This document shows positions 19,658 to 28,515 of a DNA stretch of 44,237 nucleotides, piece by piece. Positions within the stretch are counted from its first letter, which is position 1, and each line of letters begins with the position of its first letter. Below the pieces are notes generated by a model. It saw only the letters and a list, made by a program, of their open reading frames with translations, did not search any database and was not told the DNA's origin. A program made the translations under genes and the position numbers. The stretch spans positions 226,959 to 271,195 of the forward strand of contig CAJNDS010002659.1 in NCBI GenBank assembly GCA_905221605.1, written 5' to 3'. The DNA is from Symbiodinium natans. Taxonomy: Eukaryota; Sar; Dinophyceae; Suessiales; Symbiodiniaceae.

Positions 19658-19847
19658 TGACAGAGTCTAAGACTGCTGCCACTGACAGCAGTGCAACCAC
19701 ATTCAAGCGGCACGCAGTGCCCGCTTTTCACACAGCACGATACAGAAAACTCGTGTGCCTTGAAGGTGAGCCGCGGCGCGGCGATTGTGATTCTCAGAGC
19801 CTCTGACAAGGGCTGTGATAGGCCTTATGCCCAACTTCACTTCTACA
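19658..19847 (-). repeat. 3' LTR of the Copia element
   Basis: Identical 190-bp copy. Its first 54 bases (in element sense) are also the end of the polyprotein reading frame, including the TGA stop. Confidence 0.95.
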
Positions 19848-22800
19848 CTGGTCTAAAATCCCCCTCCTCTTCGGCGGGGGTTTGTACAGCTCATGTCGGA
19901 AAGGTAGCCGAATGCCCTCGACGATGCTCTTCCACCATCCATCCGCCTTCATGGGTTTCGTGAGTGGGTCGGCGAGCTGCGTCTCCGTTGGTATCCACCG
20001 CATGGGAAGGCGGCCTCCCCATTTCTCTCCTTTTAACTCCTCCTTCAGCGCGGCGAGGTCGATGGCCAGGCGACGGTCTGATGGAATGCGTCCGGGGCCA
20101 GCTCGGTGTAGGTGATCATGCAGCGACTTGCAATCGGTCAGGCTGAGGATTGGCCAGCACTTCCTGGCCGCTTCCAACGTAACGAGGCGCCCAACCAACA
20201 GTGTGGCCAGCAGTGCCCGAAGGTACTGACATCCTTCCATGCCCTCCACGGCCGCCATGGTCTCTGCGCTGAATGTGCTCCGGCAAACCCGTTTGCAGGA
20301 TTGGCTTCGCCACTCGAGAACACTGCCTGCTCGTTGGTGGCCATTCAGGAGGTCCTCGTCGAAGAACATCACCAGGTGACCGATTTGGGAGGCAATCCGG
20401 GACTTGCTTTTCTTTGGCTTACGGGGCCGTTCTTCTGAGTATAGTTCTTGAATGGTCCCCTTTTTCACCTCCTCGGGCGTGAGCTGGAATCCCTCCTCGG
20501 CCTCCTCCCATTCAGCGTTGGCCCAGGCTGCGTCGTGGAATAGCACGAAGATCCCACGCTCCAGGTCGATGGGTCGGAGGTATATGCCATGTTCCTTGTG
20601 AGCCTTGGCCTTCGTCACGATGCCGTTGGTGAAGCGGACGTCCTCGGTTAGGGGAGCTCGTTGTAGTTGTTGAGCCAGTGCCACGTTGCACTGTATGTCG
20701 GGCCGGGACTGGCTAGCTACCCAGCTGAGGGCCCCAATCAGGGACCTGTTGTCCGTGGTCTGCTCGAAGTCCGCGGCCACAGCTCCAGATTGTTGTCTTG
20801 GGACGTCGACTGTGAAAAGCCGTCCCTCCACGAAGCTGGCCTGGTTGAGGAACACGCCGTCCCTTGTGACGCGGACGTACGATCCAACATACTCGAACTC
20901 GTTGGTTTCCCAATCCTCTATGGGGAACAGCTCGCTCAGTCTCGCCTGGAGTTGCTTGTTGAGCTCTCGGGGCGCGATCACCAGCATGTCGTCGACGTGT
21001 ACGGCCAGATACGCTGCGGGCTCGTTGCCATTGACCGGTTTCAGGAGGAAGACACAGGCGTCCAAAGGGCACTTTTCCAGGTAGTACCGCTTGTCCCCCA
21101 AGACGAACTCCTCTTGAAGCAGAACTTGGCATAGCCGATCGTACCACATCCTGGGACTCTCCGATAGGCCAAATACTCCTTTCCGGATTCGGGCGATTTG
21201 GGACGGATGTAGTCCTTCGATGCCGTTTCGGGGTTGGTGGAGCCAAAGGTCCCGTCCCAGTTCCAGCCCGTTGAGAAAAGCTGCTTGGACATCGCCTGCG
21301 GCAGCATCCCATCCCTTCGAGGTGCATATCTGAAGGAGGGTAATCAGCGTCGATCTTGCCACTGTAGGCGAGTCTATGGCAATCTCGACCTGGCCGACAT
21401 CTGGGTCTAGGTGGCCGCCGACGACTAGCCGAGACTTTGGTTTCCATGGGGTGCCGGGGGCGGCCCGGCGCTTCCCCATGTTTTTGTCACGGTAAGCAAA
21501 CCGTGACCGGAGGATGCGTTCCGGTGGCACCGTGCGCTTGATGTGCTCCGAGTCCTGGATGCTGAGCACTTCGAGTGCCTTGTGGTGGATGTGTTCCTCC
21601 CACTGTCGACCCTCTGCTTTGCGAAACTCCGGTTTCATTTCCTCCGGAATTTGTTCCCACGGGATCTCTTTTTCTAACTGTTTTTCACGAGACCGCGGGG
21701 TTTTTGCTCTCTTCAACATGTAGGTGTCGTGGGCCGCCTCTTCCGCGGAAAGTGGTGGCCCCTTGGCGCGGCGCCGCTTTATCACTCGTGGTAGTGGAGG
21801 AAGCATGGGATCGGCTCCGCGGCGAACTCCCCGGGATGATTCTCCTCCGGGCTCGGGCATCACCTCGTCGGCGGGTACCTCTTCTCCCTCGACGTCGGAT
21901 GGCACATAGTCATCCCAGTCCACGTAGATGTCGCCGTCCGCCTCGGCATCGTCGATATCTTCCCCTTGTCCATCTCTCCCGTGAAGCAGTCGGTCGAGGT
22001 CTTCTCGTGCAGCTCGGAGCGTGAAGGCCTCTCCAAGCTCCTCCCCCGTGGCCAGTCTGACATGCTCAGGTGCGCACAGTGCGCATCGTCCCGCTCGGGT
22101 AACCCAGACATTCGTGCCCTCGAAGCCGATGACGGTCCCGGGTCCCACCCACATGCCGCGCTTGGAGTTCTTCGTTTTCCGGAAGTAGAACACCTGTTCG
22201 CCGACTTCTGGTGGCCTGGTTAGGACCCTTGCCCTTCCGGCTAGTCCTCTTCGAACTCGTTCGTCCGTCTGGACATGGTGGAAGGACGATCGTGCTGCTG
22301 TCCGGATTGCCACTTCTCGAGCGTGCTTGTCGTCGATGATGGCCTCGTCGGTGGGGTCTCGGGCTCGTCGTCCGTCCAGGAGATCTTCAGGAAGATTTGG
22401 TGTGCTTCCGAACACGTGCTGTGCTGGGCTATAGCCATTGTTCTTCGTGAGGGTGTTCTTGGCTGACGACACTGCGCCGATCGCCACAGCTATGTCTCCC
22501 TTGGTGACAGACATCTCGTCGGTGGTCCGCTGGAAGAGTGCCTTCCAGATGGCACCATGGCGTTCCGTCATCCCAGCTTGCCAGTGTGCTTGTCCTGCGC
22601 AACTTCGGATCCAGGTCCCGGTCCAATCGCCTATCCGAGCCAATGCTTTCTCCAAGCCGTTCTCGAGGTCCACCATGACGCTTGTAGGCGCGCCGAATAC
22701 GTTGACCCAGGCTTCACAGAAAGCCCGCTCGATGTGCCCGGTGTCTTTCTTGGCGAGTTGGACCACCACATGGTACGCCGACGAGAAATCCACGATAGAC

Positions 22801-25800
22801 AACATCTGGTGCTTCGCCCCCTCTGCATCATGCACATAGAAGAGGTCGGCGCCAACCATCTCATTGAACCGCAAGCAGTTCCCAATCTTAGCTGGTCGTG
22901 CGCTTGCCGCTCCCCGCGTTCTCTTGCAAGTCTGACAATCCAAGGCTTTGGCGGCCTTGAGCACCGTCCGGCTTGCCCCGGCGAGCCGGAGATGTCGGGT
23001 GAAATCGCTCACACTTGGGTGCCCCAAATTTTGGTGGAGGCGGCGAAGGCTCGAAGCAATATGGCTTGGCACGGTTGGCGGAAAGCGTATGGCCTTGGCC
23101 CCGCGCTCTTCTCCGCACACGGGGTTCGCGGCCTCTACAGCAAGCACCTCGCGATCTGGCATCTCGTTGGCCTGGTGGTAGCCGGTGTTGCTGCTGATCT
23201 CCACGTCGTGCCCCTCAATCGCCTGGCGGTAGCCGGTGTTGCTGCTGATCTCCAAGTCGTGCCCCTCAATCGCCTGGTGGTAGCCGGTGTTGCTGCTGAT
23301 CTCCATGTCGTGCCCCTCAATCGCCTGGTGGTAGCCGGTGTTGCTGTTGATCTCCACGTCGTGCTCCTCGATCGCCTGGTGGTAGCCGGTGTTGCTGCTG
23401 ATCTCCATGTCGTGCCCCTCAATCGCCTGGTGGTAGCCGGTGTTGCTGTTGATCTCCACGTCGTGCTCCTCGATCGCCTGGTGGTAGCCGGTGTTGCTGC
23501 TGATCTCCATGTCGTGCCCCTCAATCGCCTGGTGGTAGCCGGTGTTGCTGTTGATCTCCACGTCGTGCTCCTCGATCGCCTGGTGGTAGTCGTCTGTCCG
23601 AAACGATGTAGTTCCCCCACAGAAGACCTCGTTGTACCTTCGTTCCGTCTCCTTGTCGTTGTACGCGACGCGGACATAGGGGGCGCCCTGCACTGTCACT
23701 TCTTCGGTGGCGGTGTAGCCAGCCTCTGTCCATCCAGAAGTGACATCTTCCCACAGCCCATCGTCGCCAATGCCCCGCTGAAAGACCACAGTGCGCCCAG
23801 TGCCGAGCTGGTACTGAACAGCCTCCATGACGTCGTCGTAGATGCCGTCATCGGTCCATTCCGGCGTCACGTGTAGCCAGAGTTCACCAGGGCAATGTCT
23901 CATCACTGCAGTCTCGACGTACCCAAAGTCGACATCCTTTGGGTGGTCGTTCTCGATAAGGTCTTCCAAGAGGATGGGTTCGGTGAGGCGGATCTCAGGG
24001 CCGGCGTATTCAGCAAGGGAACACGTGGCCGTGACGCCGCCAACTTCCAGCAAGGATGTTGTCGGAGCCACCCGCTTCGGCATGCCCTCATTCACAAACT
24101 CGCCCATTGCCGTCAGGACCGTCGCGAACATGACGCTGAGGGTCGTTGCGGTCCTCCACAGACTGCGCCTGCATCTTGTAGGTAATCGTTTCTTGCAGGC
24201 GGAAGTTTTTGCTTCATTCCCACTGCACCTTTCTCGCATGCGTCGGGCCCCCTGAGGTGTCGGGACGCCAAACCCAAGTTCGCGAAGTAGCTTCCTTTCA
24301 GGATTGGTTGCCTCAGGACAGGTCCGGGCACAATACGCAACCACACTCCAGCGATTTCCAGTCCACGGCTCGACCTGATGTTTGCACCGTGGGTCAAATT
24401 CACAAAGTTGCCCTTTGGAGTGTAGGAGGATTCCCTCAATTTCGTCTCCGTTGCGATCTCGACGCCAGGCTCCGCCTCCAGGTTGCGCCACCCACAACTC
24501 ACCGCCACTGTGGTCCCCGAAGGACGTGGTGATGTTCGTGCTTCCCTTCAGGTTGTTCTTGTCGGTGTGGATGCCAGCGGCGAGGTTTCGCTGGATGTAT
24601 AGGGAAGTCCACGGCGGCATCTCATCGTCCTCTCCCCATTGAGCGCGGAGGAACGCGTTCACATACTGGGATAGATGGGGCCACCTGACCGTCTTGCGAC
24701 TGATGCCCTTGAAGTTGCCGAAGGCATAGTATCCCAGTACGCAACGTTGGCCTCCCTCAAAATGAACCGACGGCCTCTTTAGACCGGCAGTGAAATCGTA
24801 CTCCTCAAGAATTTTCTCGAGGGTGTCATAGTCGAAGATGCCGTTTCGCAGGGCCTGCTCAGCTTTGCGCTCCCCTGCGTGGCCGAGGGACGTGTTCTTG
24901 TTGGCGTGGTCGGCGATTTCTTGTTTGGTGGCGAAGATCACGTGCCCTTCCTCATCCATGTCACCGGTGCCGGAGGTACACGACTCATACTCCTCGTGGT
25001 GCTCGTCGTTGATGTCGTGGATGTCGTGGATGAAGTCGTTCCCCCGGTGGTGACGGCGTTTGTCAGCGATGTCGGTGTCGGATCTCATTGTCGGTGTCCC
25101 GGTGCAATCTTGTGAGCATCCTTCAAGGTCGCCAGCCGACTTTCCAAAGCATGGATCTCCTCGAGCACTTGCTGGTTCACCTCCTGCTCCATCTCCGTCA
25201 TCTCCTCGGCCCCTTCTCTGGTCCGACGCAAGGACTGTGGCTTTGGGGTTCGGGTGTACCCTTTTCCCTTCCGTGTCGGAGTCAGCACCCTTTGCGGACT
25301 GTCCTCGGTCACCATTCCCCAAGATGAAGACGACCCGGTCTCGCTCATTGGAGGCGGTGGGATCTTCGCGTCGTGCTCCGGGTTCACGTAGGACTCTGTC
25401 TTCGACTTCGCTGCCATGCCCTTTTCCATGCGGGACCTCCGGCGCCAAATCACAAACCTCTTCAGATCCGCGTGCATGTTGTCCCCATTTGCCTTCTCCT
25501 CGTCCGATGCCCACTGCCCGTAGTTGTCGGGGATGTCCTTGTACGATGTCCCCCGGAACCTCCCGATCGTCATGACGGTGTCCTCGGGCGCCAACATGTC
25601 CCTGATCCGCAACAGGAGTGCCCCGCGTGTTTCCTTCGCGGTTGTGTCTAGCCCCAAGCGGCTGGCTTCGTCCTTCAATTCCTCCAGGGACATCTTCGTC
25701 AGCCCCTTTGGCAGCGCACCATTGTCCTTCTCCTTGTGCTCGCTCAACACCGCGCGTAGCTCCGGGCAGGTCCACTTGGGCGAGATCACAATGTGGAGTC

Positions 25801-28475
25801 TGCTGCACTCGGCCAAGAGTTGCGATTTCGTCATCTTCCATATCGGCGGCGGGGGCGACGAGCTCATGGACCGCGGGGGGCACGCTCGAATTGGGGCCAG
25901 CTTGTGATGTGCTAGCTCGATTGAAGACGCTTCGGCCAATCCACAAAGTTGGGTAGCTGCCTGACTGCTGCATCCTCCACACTTCGCTAACAGGACTCAG
26001 ACTGCGCCGACTCACACATGCAATACCCCATGTTTCGCGAAGGTCTCCTAGAGATTGCAGGAGTAGATCTTTGGTCGCGGTGAGGTCGGTATTCCACTTC
26101 CGGGGGTCGAAGAACGTCTTGCGGGGGGTGACGTGTACCCTTACCAGCTTAGTCGGGCTCTCAACCCAGAAGTCAGTGACGTTACTGCTACTCCACCAAG
26201 CAAGAAAGACGTCCACATTGAAGGAATCAGCAAGAAGAAGTTCCCTAAGAGCTGGATCTATGCTTCGCTTGTGGTAGAAGATCTGTGGACATTCGGGATG
26301 GTCTTCAGGGCCCTCAGCGCTCAACGACCCTACCATGTACACCTGGCGCGGCTCGAGCACTGCGGATCCATGGGCTTCCCACACCTTCGGGATGGAAGCC
26401 AGGTCGGGCTCCTGTGGACACTTGTGGTCGACACGAATTGCCGGATGCCCACTCGGTGTTGCAAGCAGTTCCAGCTCTCCACTCCCCAGGGCTCGAAAAT
26501 CGACCTTGTTGTTGCCCAGGTCGAGGATGCCGCCCAGCTTGGCAAGCAGAGGTCGTGATAGCAAGAGTGGGATGTCGCCATGGATGACTGCGGCCTTGAT
26601 TGCAATCCAGGTCTTGCCGATGGGCGCCAAGATGATGGTGGAGTAGTGGGCCTCGTAGATCTTTGCGGCTGCGCCGAACCTGAACGCGTCTCGCTCATAG
26701 ATGAAGTCGAGGTTGTTGTAGGCCTTGTCCTTCGTGTAGTTCAGGTATTGCTGGACCCATCCCGTCCCAACAACCGTTTTGGAGCATGCCGTGTCCAGTA
26801 TGGCCAGCAGTCCTCCGGCTCCAGCAACCGTAAGCTCATAGATCTCGTTGGTGACGTGGATGGTTTGGGGCTTTCCGCCCGGAGTGGCCCCATTCTTGGC
26901 CTTTGGGCACACCGCGTCGCGGTGCCAGTGGCCTTTCTGCCCGCAGGCCGCGCAGTGACTGCGGGCTTTCGCCGCCTTGATCCTCTCCTCTGCAGTGCGC
27001 TTCACATCGGCGAGCTCCACCTTGTCAAGGCCTCGAGACTTGGCTGCGTCGCGATACCGGGCCTTCGCCGTCATATACGTCACGTAGAGGTCCTCATTGT
27101 CCTGCAGCAGGTCGTCCTGGTCGGGGGGCTCGACATCAGATCCTTCCCTCGGGTCCACGTCGTGGTGGTCTTCGGCTTCGATGTCCTCGGTGTGGTGTAC
27201 CAGCTGAGGCCGGCGTCCATCACCCTTGCCGACGCGTTCCCACGGCTTTCTCATCGAGCGGTCCAGGATGATTGCTGCCTGCTGCAGGGCTCTCAAAGCG
27301 TACTTGTTGCCGACACTCGCCAACAGGCTCACCTCCGTGACCTCGTCGAGGTTGGCCCGGTCCACATAGAGCCACGCCGTGGCCACGTCGGGCAAAACAC
27401 ACCCGCACTCCACGACACGGGCCAGCAAGCGGTTGTACTCGGCCGTGTAGTCTCGGAATGTCTGGTTTGGCCTCCGTTTCAGCTTCCTGAACAGGTCACT
27501 CAGGCTGCGCCCAATGGATGTCACCTCCACATCCAGATAGTGCTGTCGTACCCATTCGCGGAGAACTTCGACTCCATTGTCCGTTGCGAGGTCCTCGACG
27601 TCCAATGCCTCGGAGTTGATCCAAGCGGCTCCAGACAAGTTCTGGTAGAGAACTAGGGCTTGCTGATTGGGTGCCAACTTTGTCATTCTCTGCCACGCAC
27701 AGATCTGCCTCAAGTAACTTCGAGCCGACGACCCCAATTCGCCTCCCTCACCTTCGCCGCTGAACGAGGGTATCAGCAGCTTCTCCGAGGGTCCGCGTCC
27801 TCCGGGAACATTCGGTGGTCCTGCGCCGGCATGTTCATCACATCTTGTAGTTGGGGTAGTACTGGTTCGTGTAGCTGAGGGCATGCAGGGTCGTGTAGTA
27901 GGGCTCGTGCCATCCATCCCAGGTGCCGCCGCCGCCGCGCCGCTGCCATCGACGGAGCCGCTGCCACTGTGGGTTGCCGAGCTCGCCGTGCTGCCGCCGC
28001 CCCAGTGGGCTCGCTCAGCCGTCCATTGGCGCCATTCGTCGGCCGTCCATTGGCCTTGCCACGTCGATGACCAATACCAGCCTCCAGGTCTCCAGCTTCC
28101 CGCCGTCGTTGAGGTGTCTGAAGATCGGCGGCCCGCGTCGTTCCCGGACGGTGTGGTACCGTTCCAACCAGCACGAGGTCCATCGCCGTCTTGTCCATCG
28201 GTAGGTGGCATTCCATCACCCTGCATCATCTGCTGCGGACGCCAGGAACTCCACTGCCATTCTTGCCAATCACCCGTTGATTGGCGGTCAGCACCAGGTG
28301 GCGTCGGTGGTTGATCTGCTCCATTTGGTCCTTGGGGAACCGAGGCCGGTTCTTGCACAGCGGGGCCCCGCGGGGCCTCTCCAAGATCACCTGCTGCTTG
28401 GCCGGGCTGCGCAGCCGGCACTTCTGTCTGGTTCGCTTGCCAAGTCGCCCATGGGTCGGCGCCATCGGCCGCCAT
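19794..28475 (-). CDS. Copia Gag-Pol polyprotein with extra oxygenase-like domain
   Basis: A 2,893-codon frame from ATG 28475, 27 bases after the primer binding site. Residues 1-220 are P/G/S/W-rich and disordered; 230-410 Gag-like; 508-523 a zinc knuckle (CAACGQKGHWHRDAVC, unusual spacing); 545-665 retropepsin with D561-T-A. Residues about 845-1130 look like out-of-frame sequence (see the 25085-25867 frame). Then 1185-1385 oxygenase-like (H1303, D1305, H1366, R1375); 1630-1765 eight 17-residue repeats; 1805-2140 integrase with H1814, H1819, C1847, C1850 and acidic D1877, D1936, E1971; 2270-2560 reverse transcriptase (DVQAAF with D2395; HVDD with D2495/D2496 replacing YVDD); 2640-2845 RNase H (D2648, E2738, D2781, D2836). 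The last 17 residues are encoded by the 3' LTR. The role is self-copying via particle assembly, cDNA synthesis and integration. The key pol residues are intact, so activity is plausible apart from the frame problem. Confidence 0.92.
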   Translation of the reverse strand: MAADGADPWATWQANQTEVPAAQPGQAAGDLGEAPRGPAVQEPASVPQGPNGADQPPTPPGADRQSTGDWQEWQWSSWRPQQMMQGDGMPPTDGQDGDGPRAGWNGTTPSGNDAGRRSSDTSTTAGSWRPGGWYWSSTWQGQWTADEWRQWTAERAHWGGGSTASSATHSGSGSVDGSGAAAAAPGMDGTSPTTRPCMPSATRTSTTPTTRCDEHAGAGPPNVPGGRGPSEKLLIPSFSGEGEGGELGSSARSYLRQICAWQRMTKLAPNQQALVLYQNLSGAAWINSEALDVEDLATDNGVEVLREWVRQHYLDVEVTSIGRSLSDLFRKLKRRPNQTFRDYTAEYNRLLARVVECGCVLPDVATAWLYVDRANLDEVTEVSLLASVGNKYALRALQQAAIILDRSMRKPWERVGKGDGRRPQLVHHTEDIEAEDHHDVDPREGSDVEPPDQDDLLQDNEDLYVTYMTAKARYRDAAKSRGLDKVELADVKRTAEERIKAAKARSHCAACGQKGHWHRDAVCPKAKNGATPGGKPQTIHVTNEIYELTVAGAGGLLAILDTACSKTVVGTGWVQQYLNYTKDKAYNNLDFIYERDAFRFGAAAKIYEAHYSTIILAPIGKTWIAIKAAVIHGDIPLLLSRPLLAKLGGILDLGNNKVDFRALGSGELELLATPSGHPAIRVDHKCPQEPDLASIPKVWEAHGSAVLEPRQVYMVGSLSAEGPEDHPECPQIFYHKRSIDPALRELLLADSFNVDVFLAWWSSSNVTDFWVESPTKLVRVHVTPRKTFFDPRKWNTDLTATKDLLLQSLGDLRETWGIACVSRRSLSPVSEVWRMQQSGSYPTLWIGRSVFNRASTSQAGPNSSVPPAVHELVAPAADMEDDEIATLGRVQQTPHCDLAQVDLPGATRGVERAQGEGQWCAAKGADEDVPGGIEGRSQPLGARHNREGNTRGTPVADQGHVGARGHRHDDREVPGDIVQGHPRQLRAVGIGRGEGKWGQHARGSEEVCDLAPEVPHGKGHGSEVEDRVLREPGARREDPTASNERDRVVFILGNGDRGQSAKGADSDTEGKRVHPNPKATVLASDQRRGRGDDGDGAGGEPASARGDPCFGKSAGDLEGCSQDCTGTPTMRSDTDIADKRRHHRGNDFIHDIHDINDEHHEEYESCTSGTGDMDEEGHVIFATKQEIADHANKNTSLGHAGERKAEQALRNGIFDYDTLEKILEEYDFTAGLKRPSVHFEGGQRCVLGYYAFGNFKGISRKTVRWPHLSQYVNAFLRAQWGEDDEMPPWTSLYIQRNLAAGIHTDKNNLKGSTNITTSFGDHSGGELWVAQPGGGAWRRDRNGDEIEGILLHSKGQLCEFDPRCKHQVEPWTGNRWSVVAYCARTCPEATNPERKLLRELGFGVPTPQGARRMRERCSGNEAKTSACKKRLPTRCRRSLWRTATTLSVMFATVLTAMGEFVNEGMPKRVAPTTSLLEVGGVTATCSLAEYAGPEIRLTEPILLEDLIENDHPKDVDFGYVETAVMRHCPGELWLHVTPEWTDDGIYDDVMEAVQYQLGTGRTVVFQRGIGDDGLWEDVTSGWTEAGYTATEEVTVQGAPYVRVAYNDKETERRYNEVFCGGTTSFRTDDYHQAIEEHDVEINSNTGYHQAIEGHDMEISSNTGYHQAIEEHDVEINSNTGYHQAIEGHDMEISSNTGYHQAIEEHDVEINSNTGYHQAIEGHDMEISSNTGYHQAIEGHDLEISSNTGYRQAIEGHDVEISSNTGYHQANEMPDREVLAVEAANPVCGEERGAKAIRFPPTVPSHIASSLRRLHQNLGHPSVSDFTRHLRLAGASRTVLKAAKALDCQTCKRTRGAASARPAKIGNCLRFNEMVGADLFYVHDAEGAKHQMLSIVDFSSAYHVVVQLAKKDTGHIERAFCEAWVNVFGAPTSVMVDLENGLEKALARIGDWTGTWIRSCAGQAHWQAGMTERHGAIWKALFQRTTDEMSVTKGDIAVAIGAVSSAKNTLTKNNGYSPAQHVFGSTPNLPEDLLDGRRARDPTDEAIIDDKHAREVAIRTAARSSFHHVQTDERVRRGLAGRARVLTRPPEVGEQVFYFRKTKNSKRGMWVGPGTVIGFEGTNVWVTRAGRCALCAPEHVRLATGEELGEAFTLRAAREDLDRLLHGRDGQGEDIDDAEADGDIYVDWDDYVPSDVEGEEVPADEVMPEPGGESSRGVRRGADPMLPPLPRVIKRRRAKGPPLSAEEAAHDTYMLKRAKTPRSREKQLEKEIPWEQIPEEMKPEFRKAEGRQWEEHIHHKALEVLSIQDSEHIKRTVPPERILRSRFAYRDKNMGKRRAAPGTPWKPKSRLVVGGHLDPDVGQVEIAIDSPTVARSTLITLLQICTSKGWDAAAGDVQAAFLNGLELGRDLWLHQPRNGIEGLHPSQIARIRKGVFGLSESPRMWYDRLCQVLLQEEFVLGDKRYYLEKCPLDACVFLLKPVNGNEPAAYLAVHVDDMLVIAPRELNKQLQARLSELFPIEDWETNEFEYVGSYVRVTRDGVFLNQASFVEGRLFTVDVPRQQSGAVAADFEQTTDNRSLIGALSWVASQSRPDIQCNVALAQQLQRAPLTEDVRFTNGIVTKAKAHKEHGIYLRPIDLERGIFVLFHDAAWANAEWEEAEEGFQLTPEEVKKGTIQELYSEERPRKPKKSKSRIASQIGHLVMFFDEDLLNGHQRAGSVLEWRSQSCKRVCRSTFSAETMAAVEGMEGCQYLRALLATLLVGRLVTLEAARKCWPILSLTDCKSLHDHLHRAGPGRIPSDRRLAIDLAALKEELKGEKWGGRLPMRWIPTETQLADPLTKPMKADGWWKSIVEGIRLPFRHELYKPPPKRRGILDQCRSEVGHKAYHSPCQRL
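19859..19872 (-). promoter_or_regulatory. Polypurine tract
   Basis: GAAGAGGAGGGGGA on the minus strand, 11 bases upstream of the 3' LTR. It is also translated as part of the polyprotein tail. Confidence 0.7.
23181..23588 (-). repeat. Eight in-frame 51-bp tandem repeats in the polyprotein
   Basis: Units encode YHQAIEGHDMEISSNTG and YHQAIEEHDVEINSNTG, alternating for the first six and then two variants of the first type. This gives a 102-bp higher-order unit. A partial ninth (YHQANEMPD) follows. They sit just before the integrase zinc domain. Confidence 0.95.
24321..24923 (-). other. 2-oxoglutarate/Fe(II) oxygenase-like domain inside the polyprotein
   Basis: Residues about 1185-1385. The iron-binding HxD is in GIHTDKNN (H1303, D1305; codons at 24569-24561). 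The turn GDHSGGELWVA follows, then the distal histidine and 2-oxoglutarate-binding arginine in KHQVEPWTGNRWSVVAY (H1366, R1375). HxD followed by KNN and GGxLWV is the pattern of TET/JBP-type and related algal oxygenases, which hydroxylate bases in nucleic acid. Dinoflagellate DNA is rich in 5-hydroxymethyluracil, so a base-modifying role for the element's own DNA or its target is possible, but this is inference. Confidence 0.65.
25085..25867 (-). CDS. Alternative-frame block of the Copia element (SAP-like and GRFRG motifs)
   Basis: In a frame shifted from the polyprotein, 261 codons are open from ATG 25867 (285 from the TTG at 25939) to TGA 25087-25085. It contains two helix-extended repeats (SQLLAECSRLHIVISPKWTC and LTKMSLEELKDEASRLGL) that resemble SAP-type nucleic-acid-binding modules. 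A third block, TIGRFRGTSYKDIPDNYGQW, is typical in my memory of dinoflagellate Copia polyproteins, and the tail is acidic and coiled-coil-like (EVNQQVLEEIHALESRLATL). The main frame over the same DNA is repetitive G/R/E/D sequence without motifs, so this frame is the better protein. Its TGA overlaps a main-frame ATG as ATGA. Whether it is reached by frameshifting, reinitiation or not at all is unknown. Confidence 0.7.
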   Translation of the reverse strand: MSSSPPPPIWKMTKSQLLAECSRLHIVISPKWTCPELRAVLSEHKEKDNGALPKGLTKMSLEELKDEASRLGLDTTAKETRGALLLRIRDMLAPEDTVMTIGRFRGTSYKDIPDNYGQWASDEEKANGDNMHADLKRFVIWRRRSRMEKGMAAKSKTESYVNPEHDAKIPPPPMSETGSSSSWGMVTEDSPQRVLTPTRKGKGYTRTPKPQSLRRTREGAEEMTEMEQEVNQQVLEEIHALESRLATLKDAHKIAPGHRQ

Positions 28476-28501
28476 GAGGCAAAGGTCCAGGGGAGCGTAC
28501 A

Positions 28502-28514
28502 GGCTCCGCTACCA
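28502..28514 (-). promoter_or_regulatory. Primer binding site, initiator-tRNA type
   Basis: One base inside the 5' LTR the minus strand reads TGGTAGCGGAGCC. TGG pairs with the CCA end of a tRNA, and the whole resembles the initiator-methionine site used by many Copia elements (TGGTATCAGAGC in plants), with two differences. Confidence 0.75.
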
Positions 28515-28515
28515 G

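Noticed and set aside
22557-23876. 439-codon open frame opposite the Copia polyprotein, with repeated VVAGVAADLHVVPLNR-like units
   Set aside because: It is the complement of the 51-bp repeat block and of integrase coding DNA. The repetitive residues are a frame shadow.
25140-25860. Main-frame Copia residues about 900-1130 as a real domain
   Set aside because: The sequence is G/R/D/E-rich without motifs, while another frame over the same DNA encodes recognisable domains.
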